From Lysinibacillus fusiformis (GTDB lineage Bacteria; Bacillota; Bacilli; Bacillales_A; Planococcaceae), in assembly GCA_030027265.1 (NCBI GenBank), contig JASENG010000022.1, forward strand, positions 1 through 49,561: a stretch of DNA of 49,561 nt, given 5' to 3'. The first letter of the stretch is position 1. Each line of letters starts with the position of its first letter. Below, one piece after another: positions 17,177 to 25,833 of the stretch. The notes under the pieces were generated by a model. The model made no database searches and was not told the DNA's origin. It saw only the letters and a list, made by a program, of their open reading frames with translations. Both the position numbers and the translations under genes were made by a program.

Positions 17177-17284
17177 CTAATAAATAAATGTGAATCCGTA
17201 AATAACAGTAGTTAGAAATGCTGATGCCATTATAAGAGAACTAACTTCTTTCCAATCGTAAGTAATTTCTTTGTTATTCATCAT
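17177..17284 (-). CDS. Small single-pass membrane protein, 35 residues
   Basis: Reads MMNNKEITYDWKEVSSLIMA at the N-terminus and then a hydrophobic helix ending in YGFTFIY. The short charged head followed by about 19 apolar residues to the stop suggests a membrane anchor. A near-ideal AAAGGAGG site lies just before the tandem ATG codons, and the bidirectional terminator follows its stop. No family is recognised. The strong ribosome binding site, TM-like composition and clean terminator are the grounds for calling it real. Confidence 0.65.
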   Translation of the reverse strand: MMNNKEITYDWKEVSSLIMASAFLTTVIYGFTFIY

Positions 17285-17474
17285 TTGTTCCTCCTTTAAA
17301 TCGTATATTTAATGGTAAAATTCTATCAATAGGAGTACGTACGATAATATAAACGATGGGAATGGAATCTTTAGTATATAAATAAATATTCATCCAAATC
17401 CTGAATTATTCATATAAAGCTTGTGTTATTTATCCTTTCCACATTTGAATAGTATTTAAACAAAAAAATGGCAA

Positions 17475-17500
17475 GTTTAAATAATTCGTGTTTGGGGAAA
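17475..17500 (+). promoter_or_regulatory. Sigma-B type promoter of the 96-residue stress protein gene
   Basis: GTTTAA (17475-17480), 14 bases, GGGAAA (17495-17500) fits the sigma-B consensus GTTTAA-N12-15-GGGWAW exactly. It lies 33 bases before the start codon and matches the promoter before rsbV in this window, so sigma-B encoded at 45269 probably reads it. Confidence 0.72.
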
Positions 17501-17532
17501 AGTAAACCATAACATTTTTGGAGGGGATAATA

Positions 17533-17823
17533 ATGGCGAAACTAAAGGGAAAAGGTGTAGTAATGACTGCATTGGTTGCTGGTGCTGCTTCATTCTTGAG
17601 TAAGAAGAAAAATCGTGATAATGCAGTAAAGTTCTTTAAAGACATGAAAGCTCAATTCTTTGGATCGAAAGGGAATACTAAATATAACTCAATGAAAGAA
17701 ATTGCTGAAACAGCTGCAGGTGCAACATCCACAAAAATTCGAGAAAACCAATTCATTTCTGAAGGTGGAGGACAAACTGCTCTTGCATATTATAATGAAA
17801 GTGATCAGCAACATGTTCATTAA
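17533..17823 (+). CDS. Small probable general-stress protein, 96 residues
   Basis: The N-terminus MAKLKGKGVVMTALVAGAAS is a weak hydrophobic segment followed by the basic stretch KKKNRDNAVKFFKDMKAQFF, then a polar tail ending in QQHVH. The layout (short membrane-like helix, then amphipathic charged helix) recalls YtxH-type small stress proteins, but no domain is certain. The ATG at 17533 follows GGAGGGG. The upstream sigma-B type promoter makes a stress role likely. A terminator follows. Confidence 0.75.
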   Translation: MAKLKGKGVVMTALVAGAASFLSKKKNRDNAVKFFKDMKAQFFGSKGNTKYNSMKEIAETAAGATSTKIRENQFISEGGGQTALAYYNESDQQHVH

Positions 17824-17826
17824 AAT

Positions 17827-17859
17827 AAAAAATCGACAACAATACGTTGTCGATTTTTT
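17827..17859. terminator. Bidirectional terminator between convergent genes
   Basis: Perfect 14-bp stem AAAAAATCGACAAC (17827-17840)/GTTGTCGATTTTTT (17846-17859) with loop AATAC. Confidence 0.9.
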
Positions 17860-17878
17860 GACGTTTAAGGAAAGCTCT

Positions 17879-19690
17879 TTAATCAAAAAGGTATTTTTTT
17901 GAATATTGTTTGCCAAAAAGTAAGTCATATTGAATCATCTCATACATATCCTCTAATTCATTCATGTCATTAGGGGTATCGCTGTATAGCTCACCATCGC
18001 TATCGATTTTAAGGGTGCTTGTGTAACCTGGCAATCCATCAGAAAAACTTTTTAAAAACTGATAATACTTAGGCATTTCTAACCCGGCATTTTCGAAAAT
18101 TATAGGCGAGAGAAAAGCAGGGCTTACTACTTCTGGGTTCGCCACTTGATCCCCGAAATTTTTCCATATCACTAGCGGTGTTTGCTTAGTGAGAGATTGA
18201 TTTTCCAAATACGAATTTTCTTTGTTTAAAAATCCGGTTTCATTATACACAGCCATTTCTGTACCTAAGGAAGGTAAATGGTCTCCAAACATGACAATTA
18301 AAGTAGGCTCCTTGCTGTTGTTAAAATACTTGATCATTCGACTTAATTCATAATCTGAATCAGATATACCTGTAGCGTAGGTTTCAATCATATCTACAGT
18401 GCTTTGGGAAAAATCATTTTCCACTTCGATGGAATTTTCCTCATATAAGTTTGCAACGTAAGGACTATGGTTTTGCATAGTGACTGCATATACAAATACA
18501 GGCTCTTCCTTTTCCTCGATTTTATCGATTATTTCGTCTGTAATCGTAGCATCGCCTATATATTGCCCCTTAATTGGCGCATCGGGTAAATCCTCACCTG
18601 AAATAAAGTCATTAAATCCTAATAGATCATATACCGTTTCTCGATTCCAATACCAGCCATGATAAGTGTGCAACGCAAACGGATAGTAGCCTTTGTTTTC
18701 AAAAACGCTGGCCAATGATGGTGTTTCTTTTTTAAGATATTGTTGATAAGCGCTTGAACCACTGGGCAAGAATACATTTGAAAGACCTGTTAACGCTTCG
18801 AATTCTACACTGGATGTTCCACCTCCAAATGTAGGAGATAGAAGTGCACTATTCATATAATGCCGAATCGTAGGAATTGGGTCTTTATTGAATTCAACTG
18901 ATTCTAATTTTGTAATATCGAATAAAGATTCACTCATAATCACGATGACATTGGGTTTAGTTGACTCGCTGCCGGGGTCTTCGTTTGAATCAAAAGAATC
19001 TGCGATTTTTTTGATGGCTTTTTCTGAATAGCCATCTGGTTTATCAATAAAAACATCCGGCATGTATAAAACAAAAGATAAGATTAACCCATTAATCGTC
19101 ACGTTTGTTTTAGGCGTAGATAAAGAATTGCTAAGTCCAAATTTCGCAAATACTTGTTTTGTAGGAGCTTTATCGTTCATAGTAAAGCCTGCGATTACTA
19201 GTAAAGAACAAATAAGTATAATAACTCTTGGAATCCATTTGACCTTATAGTTTGGCATGAATTTGCAGAATACCACCAATAGTGCTATGGCAATAAGCAA
19301 TAAAATTAAGTACTTCAAATCTACAACCTTAGAGACCAAGGGGAATAAATCGACTAATTGCTCATACAGAAACATATCCCAAGGATAAAGCGGTTCGTTT
19401 AAAATTTGTAATTTATAGTAATTGACAACATTCATCAAGGTAAAAAGAATGAATGTAACGGATAGAGAGACAGAAATATTATTAAAGATAGCGTAGATTA
19501 ATAATTGTACAGACAGTATGAGCAGGTAAGTAAAAACAATAATCCACTGCTTATCACTCTCTAACCATTTCGTTAGAACGTCCATATCTTGTGAATATAA
19601 ATATTGATATAAAATAATTTCGACTAATGGTGCAATAAAGAATAACATGATCAATAAAATAAGAAGCCATTTTTTCTTTATAAAGTTCAA
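17879..19690 (-). CDS. Lipoteichoic acid synthase family protein (sulfatase fold)
   Basis: A 603-residue membrane enzyme. Five transmembrane helices occupy about residues 8-170, followed by an extracellular alkaline-phosphatase/sulfatase-fold domain. Metal and catalytic positions are visible: E254 in IMSESLFD, nucleophile T292 in GGGTSSVEFEALTG, and the C-terminal VMFGDHLPS. The family transfers glycerol phosphate from phosphatidylglycerol to build or prime lipoteichoic acid. Paralogues are common, so whether this is the main LtaS or a YvgJ/YqgS-like one cannot be decided. The start is TTG with only a weak AGAGTG site, which suggests low expression. Confidence 0.9.
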   Translation of the reverse strand: MNFIKKKWLLILLIMLFFIAPLVEIILYQYLYSQDMDVLTKWLESDKQWIIVFTYLLILSVQLLIYAIFNNISVSLSVTFILFTLMNVVNYYKLQILNEPLYPWDMFLYEQLVDLFPLVSKVVDLKYLILLLIAIALLVVFCKFMPNYKVKWIPRVIILICSLLVIAGFTMNDKAPTKQVFAKFGLSNSLSTPKTNVTINGLILSFVLYMPDVFIDKPDGYSEKAIKKIADSFDSNEDPGSESTKPNVIVIMSESLFDITKLESVEFNKDPIPTIRHYMNSALLSPTFGGGTSSVEFEALTGLSNVFLPSGSSAYQQYLKKETPSLASVFENKGYYPFALHTYHGWYWNRETVYDLLGFNDFISGEDLPDAPIKGQYIGDATITDEIIDKIEEKEEPVFVYAVTMQNHSPYVANLYEENSIEVENDFSQSTVDMIETYATGISDSDYELSRMIKYFNNSKEPTLIVMFGDHLPSLGTEMAVYNETGFLNKENSYLENQSLTKQTPLVIWKNFGDQVANPEVVSPAFLSPIIFENAGLEMPKYYQFLKSFSDGLPGYTSTLKIDSDGELYSDTPNDMNELEDMYEMIQYDLLFGKQYSKKYLFD

Positions 19691-19836
19691 TGTATCACTC
19701 TTTTCTAACGATAGTAGAATATTAAATGTAAAGGAAACCTTAACAAAAAATTTACAAACCCTTAATAAAGAGAATTATATCACTTATGTAAGATGAGGTA
19801 TACGAATACTGCGGATGAAGGAATTGAATAGTAGAA

Positions 19837-19877
19837 AGAAAAAAGGTAGCTTCACGTAAAGTGAAGCTGCCTTTTTA
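19837..19877 (-). terminator. Terminator of the CoA-transferase gene
   Basis: Stem 19845-19855 with 19861-19871 (one G-T wobble), loop GTAAA. On the minus strand a T run follows (A run at 19837-19844). T also follows on the plus strand, so it may be bidirectional. Confidence 0.88.
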
Positions 19878-19888
19878 GATAGTTGATA

Positions 19889-21409
19889 TTAAGCTTTTGT
19901 AATTTCTTTTTTCATTGTTTTGTTTTTAGCAAGGTTCACATGCCAAGAAAGAGCTTCCTCTAAGATATGAGGAGTTTGTGCGTTACCTGTTGCTTCAACT
20001 GCACGGTTGTAGTAATCCCATAATTGCTCTTTGAAATCAGGGTGTGCACAGTTTTCAATGATTAAAGGTACACGTTCTTTTGGAGCCAGTCCACGTAAGT
20101 CAGCAATACCTTGCTCTGTTACGATTACATCAACATCATGTTCTGTGTGGTCTACGTGAGACACCATTGGAACGATTGACGAAATAGCGCCGCCTTTAGC
20201 GTAAGATTTCGTTACGAAAATACCTAAGCGAGCATTACGTGCGAAATCTCCAGAACCACCGATACCGTTCATCATGTGAGTACCGCTTACGTGAGTTGAA
20301 TTTACATTTCCATAAATATCCAACTCCAAAGCAGTGTTAATCGAAATTAAGCCGAGTCGACGGATAACTTCTGGGTGGTTAGAAATTTCTTGTGGACGTA
20401 AAACTAGCTTGTCCGCATATTTTTCAAGGTTTCCATAAACTTTTTTCTGAAGCTCTTCTGAAATCGTGATTGAAGTAGCCGCAGCAAAGCTTACTTTACC
20501 AGCATCGATTAAGTTAAATACAGCATCTTGTAGTACTTCAGACGCTACAACTAAATCTTCAAATTCTGAATTGGCAAATCCATCCAATACAGCATTTGCA
20601 ACAGAACCTACACCTGATTGAAGCGGTGCTAATTTATTAGTTAAGCGACCTGCTTTGATTTCATCACGGAAGAAATCAAGTAAGATATTTGCCATATCTT
20701 GTGTTTCTTCATCTGGCGGTACGATTAATGAAGGAGCATCTGGCTCTTCAGAAATAACGATTGCTTTAATTTTAGCAGGATCTACTTTAATACCGATATC
20801 ACCGATACGTTTAACAGCGTCAGTCATTGGGATTGCTTCACGCTCTCCTTGAGGACCTGGCACATAAACATCGTGAATACCGATTAAGCTCTCTGGATGA
20901 GCAATGTTCAATTCAATGATAATGTTTTCAGCGTATTCAGCAAAAACTGGTGAGTTACCTACTGAAGTTGTTGGAATGATTAAGCCATCTTCAGTAATTG
21001 CAGCAGCTTCCAGGATTAAATGCTTGATCGGTCCGATAATACCTTGACGAACTAATTCTGCATTGTGAGATAGGTGAGCATCAACATATAAAATGTCACC
21101 AGAGTTAATTTGAGTACGGATACCTTTATCGCCTTGGAAAGGTCCGCGTTTACGAATAACTCCAGCTCCAGCTAAGAAGTTATCCACTTCTGGTCCAAGT
21201 GAAGCACCAGTGTATACATCGATTTTGAATTTTTCATTTTTAGCGCGCTCAACTAACGCCATTGGAACTACTTTTGCATCACCAGCGCGAGTGAAACCAC
21301 TCATGCCTACTACGTCACCATCATTAATAAGTGCAGCAGCTTGTTCAGCAGATACAATTTTATCCGCTAATTCTTTTAATCCTAAACGTTTTTCAACTCT
21401 TGAATCCAT
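19889..21409 (-). CDS. Succinyl-CoA:acetate CoA-transferase / acetyl-CoA hydrolase family
   Basis: A 506-residue class I CoA-transferase. It moves CoA between succinyl-CoA and acetate (or another short acid), linking acetate use to the TCA cycle. The catalytic glutamate is E291 in VVASEVLQDAVF, equivalent to the Glu of AarC in Acetobacter. The C-terminal oxyanion block GIGGSGDFARNA and VTEQGIADLRGLAPKER are family signatures. GGGGAGG precedes the ATG. It is monocistronic; the LytTR regulator directly upstream in the same direction may control it. No clear catabolite-response site was found. Confidence 0.92.
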   Translation of the reverse strand: MDSRVEKRLGLKELADKIVSAEQAAALINDGDVVGMSGFTRAGDAKVVPMALVERAKNEKFKIDVYTGASLGPEVDNFLAGAGVIRKRGPFQGDKGIRTQINSGDILYVDAHLSHNAELVRQGIIGPIKHLILEAAAITEDGLIIPTTSVGNSPVFAEYAENIIIELNIAHPESLIGIHDVYVPGPQGEREAIPMTDAVKRIGDIGIKVDPAKIKAIVISEEPDAPSLIVPPDEETQDMANILLDFFRDEIKAGRLTNKLAPLQSGVGSVANAVLDGFANSEFEDLVVASEVLQDAVFNLIDAGKVSFAAATSITISEELQKKVYGNLEKYADKLVLRPQEISNHPEVIRRLGLISINTALELDIYGNVNSTHVSGTHMMNGIGGSGDFARNARLGIFVTKSYAKGGAISSIVPMVSHVDHTEHDVDVIVTEQGIADLRGLAPKERVPLIIENCAHPDFKEQLWDYYNRAVEATGNAQTPHILEEALSWHVNLAKNKTMKKEITKA

Positions 21410-21757
21410 ATTGAAAATCCTCCCCTATATAAAAAGTAAAAAGAGAAAACTGTGTGATATTTTCTGTTATCTTGTTGAAATTAATCAACATGTATAACTG
21501 ATAATAACATGAAATGTCACAGATTCTCCATAAAACGCATGAAAGTGCTTAAAAAATGTATTTTCGAGAAAAAAACGTATATTTCGACCGGAATTAAAAC
21601 TTGTTAGAGAATAAAAATCAGTAGAATGTTGCATGGGAATACAAAAAACCTTTGCACCAAGTGCAAAGGTCGATATAATAAAAAGTTTGACTTTCTATAT
21701 TAGAATAATTTGATGTTTGAACTGCCTGGTATTTGTATGATAAAAGGTTTCTATCGA
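21410..21757. other. 348-base gap between LytTR and CoA-transferase genes
   Basis: Contains the LytTR terminator (21642-21670), then AT-rich sequence that should hold the CoA-transferase promoter. TGAAAGTGCTTAAA near 21539 resembles a catabolite-response element only with two mismatches at key positions. Nothing else is seen. Confidence 0.4.
21642..21670 (-). terminator. Rho-independent terminator of the LytTR gene
   Basis: Perfect 10-bp stem ACCTTTGCAC (21648-21657)/GTGCAAAGGT (21661-21670), loop CAA, followed on the minus strand by six T. Confidence 0.88.
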
Positions 21758-22408
21758 TTAGAAGCCTAATGAACGGCGGAAATAACTAGCGTAACGTTGG
21801 CTCACAGGGATTCTTGTACCATCTTTCATAATTAATAAGAAAGTTGAGTGTGAATCAGGCTGAACTTCATCGATATAATCGATGTTCACAATGTATGATC
21901 TGTGGCAGCGAATGAATGAATCAGGAGCCAAGAATAATTCTAGATCGCTTAAATTTAAACGGTGATATCCTTCACGGCTCATCGTCTTAACAAACGTTTT
22001 ACGCAATTGTGTTTCAAGGTAAATAACTTGGTCATGTTTAATAGGGTACCAACAATCATCAATTTTAATGGTAATGTAGTTTGTTAAGAATGGCGATGGC
22101 TTTTGAGGGAAGATGGCCGTAATTGCACCTTTTGTTTCACCTTCTTCTATTAATGGGATACTCATCCCATAGTAAGGTACGCCGAATACATCCGATTCGA
22201 TATAGGTATTAATTTTTTGGCCATATGTCAGAGCTTTGTGAGCAGCAGAACCATCTTTAATAGGATCGCCCGGCTTAATTTTTAAATCTACTTTTTTACT
22301 AGGTTGATAATATAAATATTCGTTTGTATCTGATATTGCAATCGACGTATTTTCTGGGAAGAAATCTTTAATAATATCCATGATTTCTTCTATTTGTTTT
22401 GGTTCCAA
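21758..22408 (-). CDS. LytTR-domain transcriptional regulator with N-terminal sensor region
   Basis: A 216-residue protein. The N-terminal half (about 1-115) looks like a small-molecule sensing domain, with NTSIAISDTNEYLYYQPS and GVPYYGMSIPLIEEGETKGAI. The C-terminal LytTR DNA-binding domain (about 118-214) has RKTFVKTMSREGYHRLNLSDLE-like strands and SFIRCHRSYIVNIDYI. It has no receiver domain, so it is a one-component regulator. An ATG at 22423 has no ribosome site and itself lies in ATGAGGTG; that AGGTG is well placed for TTG at 22408, which I take as the start. It probably regulates the adjacent CoA-transferase gene. Confidence 0.85.
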   Translation of the reverse strand: MEPKQIEEIMDIIKDFFPENTSIAISDTNEYLYYQPSKKVDLKIKPGDPIKDGSAAHKALTYGQKINTYIESDVFGVPYYGMSIPLIEEGETKGAITAIFPQKPSPFLTNYITIKIDDCWYPIKHDQVIYLETQLRKTFVKTMSREGYHRLNLSDLELFLAPDSFIRCHRSYIVNIDYIDEVQPDSHSTFLLIMKDGTRIPVSQRYASYFRRSLGF

Positions 22409-23008
22409 ATTAAGACACCTCATTTTGTATACATTTTATATGATATACCATCTATTTTACTACACTTTGAAATAAATGAAATAGAGAAGATTCCCGGTAA
22501 GGTCGGGAATTTTCAGTAATTATGAAAAATACATTCTTATTTTTGTCACTTTTTGCTTGTTTAATTAAAGAAAGGTGTACCGTATACTTATTAGTAACGA
22601 GAACGCGTCAGGTTTAGTATTTAAATAATAACAGGAAAGTATGCTAAAATTTATACATATTATAAAGAATAATCGCTTTTTCTATTAGTTGTAGAGCTTT
22701 TAGCTTAGTTTTAATAATGCGATATTAAATATTCAACAGGCTATATCTGTTAAAATAGAGTTTGAAAAGATGCGAAATTATGGTAATATTCACTTTAGTT
22801 ATACATAATTAATTCTTTATTCTTATTAGCGTGATAATTTTAGGTGAATTTTTAGCGAATTTTAGTTAATAAGTCAGTTATTTCGTAGGGATAACTATAA
22901 TAATAACTATATTCTTTATCTAAGTTAGGTTATATTACAGTAGTCGATCTGCATTGTTGTGATTCACACAATATTGCAATTGTATTCTGAAGAAAGATGG
23001 GGTTATCT
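22409..23008. other. 600-base AT-rich intergenic region between divergent regulators
   Basis: No supported gene. It must hold the promoters of the LytTR (minus) and AraC (plus) genes. The one clear structure is a hairpin ATTCCCG/CGGGAAT at 22490-22510, about 80 bases upstream of the LytTR start; it has four T after it on the plus strand. The remainder has many stop codons in all frames and no ribosome sites. Confidence 0.5.
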
Positions 23009-23803
23009 ATGCAGCTATTTCCACATTCAATATCTGAAACAATTTCAAAACGGTACTTTCAAGAGATTGATAGTATAAATCAATATAACGGGATTGAAGA
23101 TTTTTATAGTATTGAATCTAAGCTGTTATTTGAAATCTTTCACTTAGAGTCGGCAAAAGCAAAAAAATCGTTGCATGAAATAATTGATATTTTATCAATA
23201 AGATTTGGGAAACAAGTAATCAAAGTTGTAAGAAATTATTTTGTCATCCTTTCATCAATTGTTGCACGCAAGCTTTTGGATAATCAAGTACCTTCCAAAA
23301 AAGCATTTGCTTTTAATTTAGCCTGTGCCGATATGATCGAAAATAACATGAGAGATGCAGAGTTTTTGCAATTTGCTGACGATTTAATTGATTTTTATGT
23401 TTATTTTATAGCAGATCGTAAGCAGCCAACGTTTAGACATCAAACCGTAAATAAAGTAATTATGTACATAAACGATGAACTTGAAAATGATTTAACGGTT
23501 GAAAGCATCGCTCAAAAATTCCATATAAGTACCAGCCATCTATCGAGAATCTTTAGAGAGCATGTTGGCATTACATTAGTAGAATATTTAAATGTAAGAA
23601 GAGTAGAAGAATCACAATATTATTTACGACATACAAATAAAAGCATTACATCGATTTCCGATCAATTCCATTTTTGTAACCAAAGCTACTTTACAAGAAT
23701 TTTCAAAAAGTATACAGGTGTTACGCCAAAGCATTTCCGTGATGAGCTGCATCATGAGTTTTACCGATTTGAAATTCCGGAAGTTGAGTTTGAAAACGTT
23801 TAA
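23009..23803 (+). CDS. AraC-family transcriptional regulator
   Basis: A 264-residue regulator. The C-terminal ~100 residues hold the two AraC helix-turn-helices: LTVESIAQKFHISTSHLSRIF, then SITSISDQFHFCNQSYFTRIF ending in the family signature FKKYTGVTPKHFRDE. The N-terminal ~160 residues are mostly helical, not the sugar-binding cupin, so the ligand is unknown. An ATG at 22997 would add four residues; neither start has a strong site (AGATGGGG lies before 23009). It stands alone with a terminator, so targets are not evident. Confidence 0.87.
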   Translation: MQLFPHSISETISKRYFQEIDSINQYNGIEDFYSIESKLLFEIFHLESAKAKKSLHEIIDILSIRFGKQVIKVVRNYFVILSSIVARKLLDNQVPSKKAFAFNLACADMIENNMRDAEFLQFADDLIDFYVYFIADRKQPTFRHQTVNKVIMYINDELENDLTVESIAQKFHISTSHLSRIFREHVGITLVEYLNVRRVEESQYYLRHTNKSITSISDQFHFCNQSYFTRIFKKYTGVTPKHFRDELHHEFYRFEIPEVEFENV

Positions 23804-23842
23804 TGCAAACTATATAGGGATATCCGTGAAAGATGCGTCCAT

Positions 23843-23875
23843 CAACTCGACCGATATTGGTCGAGTTGTGTTTTT
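23843..23875 (+). terminator. Rho-independent terminator of the AraC gene
   Basis: Perfect 10-bp stem CAACTCGACC/GGTCGAGTTG, loop GATATT, then TGTTTTT. Confidence 0.88.
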
Positions 23876-24028
23876 GTAGCAAGAGTAAATGAAATATCCC
23901 TGATTTTGAGTTTTGCTGTCACATATTGCAGAAATAACAGAGAATTTGATTATATGACCTTGTATTTGATATTCATAAAGTTAATACTGTATACTTCAAT
24001 TTAGCTAAATAAAATAGTAGGTGGAAAA

Positions 24029-24814
24029 ATGAAAAAACTGAAACTTTTTTCAATGCTAGGCCTTATGCTGTTCGTGTTAACAGGGTGTCAAGCTGTTGAA
24101 AATCAGGAAGGCTTCTTTTACAGCACATTTGTTAAACCAATGAATTGGTTGTTGGAATTTTTAGGCAATGATGTATTTAACGGAAGCTACGGTTTAGCAA
24201 TTATCGCAATTACAATCGCTGTTCGTTTAATATTAATGCCATTCATGTTAAAGAATTATCGTTCACAATCTGCGATGAAATCAAAAATGGATATCGTCAA
24301 GCCGAAAATGGACGAGATCCAAGAAAGACTTAAAGCTGCTCAAACAAAAGAGGAGCAGATGGCGATTCAACAAGAGATGTTAGGGTTATATCGCGATAAT
24401 GGCATAAACCCATTAAATCTAGGCTGTTTACCAATCATTATTCAAATGCCGATTATTATGGGATTATACTTTGCGATTCGATATTCTGCAGATGTACAGG
24501 CACACAAGTTTTTATGGTTTAGTCTAGGGACACCTGATATTATCATGACGATTATTGCGGGTATTGTGTACTTTGTCCAAGCAAAAGTGTCATTATGGAC
24601 AGTGCCAGATGCACAAAAAGCTCAAATGAAATTAATGATCTATATTTCGCCAATCATGATTGTGTTTATTTCCTTCACATCTATGGCTGCCCTTCCTTTA
24701 TATTGGTCGGTAAGTGGTTTATTGTTAATTTTGCAAACTTATATAGGCAGAAAATATTTTTCAGAGCATCCAGCTAAACCGGAAACAGAAACGGTTTCGT
24801 TAGATAAAAAATAA
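24029..24814 (+). CDS. yidC: YidC/Oxa1 family membrane protein insertase (lipoprotein)
   Basis: A 261-residue insertase that helps membrane proteins enter the bilayer with or without SecYEG. It has a lipoprotein signal with lipobox LTGC (C20), then five expected transmembrane helices. The essential hydrophilic-groove arginine is R66 in ITIAVRLILMPF, and a charged cytoplasmic hairpin follows (about 79-118). Bacilli carry two copies (SpoIIIJ and YqjG); which one this is cannot be told. No MifM-like arrest leader ORF is visible in the 150 bases upstream. AGGTGG precedes the ATG. Confidence 0.94.
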   Translation: MKKLKLFSMLGLMLFVLTGCQAVENQEGFFYSTFVKPMNWLLEFLGNDVFNGSYGLAIIAITIAVRLILMPFMLKNYRSQSAMKSKMDIVKPKMDEIQERLKAAQTKEEQMAIQQEMLGLYRDNGINPLNLGCLPIIIQMPIIMGLYFAIRYSADVQAHKFLWFSLGTPDIIMTIIAGIVYFVQAKVSLWTVPDAQKAQMKLMIYISPIMIVFISFTSMAALPLYWSVSGLLLILQTYIGRKYFSEHPAKPETETVSLDKK

Positions 24815-24819
24815 TCTGC

Positions 24820-24847
24820 AAGCCGAGGTGTAATGCCTCGGCTTTTT
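24820..24847 (+). terminator. Rho-independent terminator of yidC
   Basis: Stem AGCCGAGG/CCTCGGCT, loop TGTAATG, then five T. Confidence 0.9.
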
Positions 24848-24958
24848 ATTTTGGAGTCAGCAAGTTTTGCAAAAATTTTAAGTGGAATTATAAGGTCAAA
24901 TGGTAAAAACAGTGCTAAAATAGAAGCATTGTATTAGGAAAGAGGCGCTCGTACGATT

Positions 24959-25798
24959 ATGAAAAGAACTACAACTTATGGAAATAAGAATAATAGCAAA
25001 AAGAAATACATATGGATTGGTGCTAGTGTAGTAGTTATTATAGCGGCAGTTATTGCAGTGTTTATCTATTTAAATCAAAATGACGAGAAAAATCAAAATG
25101 CAGAGCCCGCTCCAGCCGAAGAGGAAAAAGCGGGCCAGGAAGAGACAGCTAAAACTGAAGAAAAATCTTCAACTGCTACAAATGAAGAAGAGCCAACTGA
25201 ACCAAAGGACCAACAAAGTCAGGAAGAGCAACCGCTTGAAAATGGGGGATATATTGAAGGGCAGGTATTGCCAACTGAGCCTACTATTGTAGAGGGGGTT
25301 GTAATTGCCAACAAAAAGTACCCATTACCAAGCACTTATGCTCCTGGGGAAAGTGAGTCGGCCCGAAATGCATTTGAACTCATGGCCAAGGATGCAAGAG
25401 AGGCAGGCTTTGAACTTGTTGCATTTAGTACATACCGTTCTTTTGAATATCAAGACACACTTTATAATAATTATGTTAATCGTGATGGGAAAGAAAACGC
25501 GGATCGCTATAGTGCAAGACCTGGCTATTCTGAACATCAGACAGGGTTAGCCTTTGATATTGGTGAAAAAGGAAAAGAAGATCTGTGGCTAACAGAGGAG
25601 TTTGGTGAAACTGAAGCGGGCAAATGGCTTGTTGAAAATGCATACAAATACGGTTTTATCCTACGTTATCCAAAAGGGAAAGAGGCAATTACGGGATATA
25701 TGTATGAATCTTGGCATTACCGTTATGTAGGGCTGCATTTAGCTGCCGAAGTAAAAGAAGCGGGCGTAACGTTAGAAGAATATTTAGGCATTGAATAA
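24959..25798 (+). CDS. D-alanyl-D-alanine carboxypeptidase, VanY/LdcB type
   Basis: A membrane-anchored zinc peptidase that trims D-amino acids from peptidoglycan stem peptides. A single N-terminal helix (17-38) is followed by an acidic, Glu/Gln/Pro-rich linker (40-95), then the VanY domain. Zinc and catalytic motifs are clear: SEHQTGLAFD (H193, D200) and YESWHYRY (E250, H253). It acts outside the membrane; the linker probably spans part of the wall. GAGG precedes the ATG. Monocistronic. DD- versus LD-specificity cannot be assigned. Confidence 0.92.
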   Translation: MKRTTTYGNKNNSKKKYIWIGASVVVIIAAVIAVFIYLNQNDEKNQNAEPAPAEEEKAGQEETAKTEEKSSTATNEEEPTEPKDQQSQEEQPLENGGYIEGQVLPTEPTIVEGVVIANKKYPLPSTYAPGESESARNAFELMAKDAREAGFELVAFSTYRSFEYQDTLYNNYVNRDGKENADRYSARPGYSEHQTGLAFDIGEKGKEDLWLTEEFGETEAGKWLVENAYKYGFILRYPKGKEAITGYMYESWHYRYVGLHLAAEVKEAGVTLEEYLGIE

Positions 25799-25831
25799 AA
25801 AAGGATGGCGCTTGAGGCGCCATCCTTTTTA
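25797..25831. terminator. Bidirectional terminator between vanY-like gene and cls
   Basis: Stem GGATGGCGC (25803-25811)/GCGCCATCC (25817-25825), flanked by A and T runs on both sides. Confidence 0.9.
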
Positions 25832-25833
25832 AA

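Noticed and set aside
23785..23800. TGAAAACGTTTAAT resembling a catabolite-response site
   Set aside because: It lies in the last codons of the AraC gene and lacks the closing CA of the consensus.
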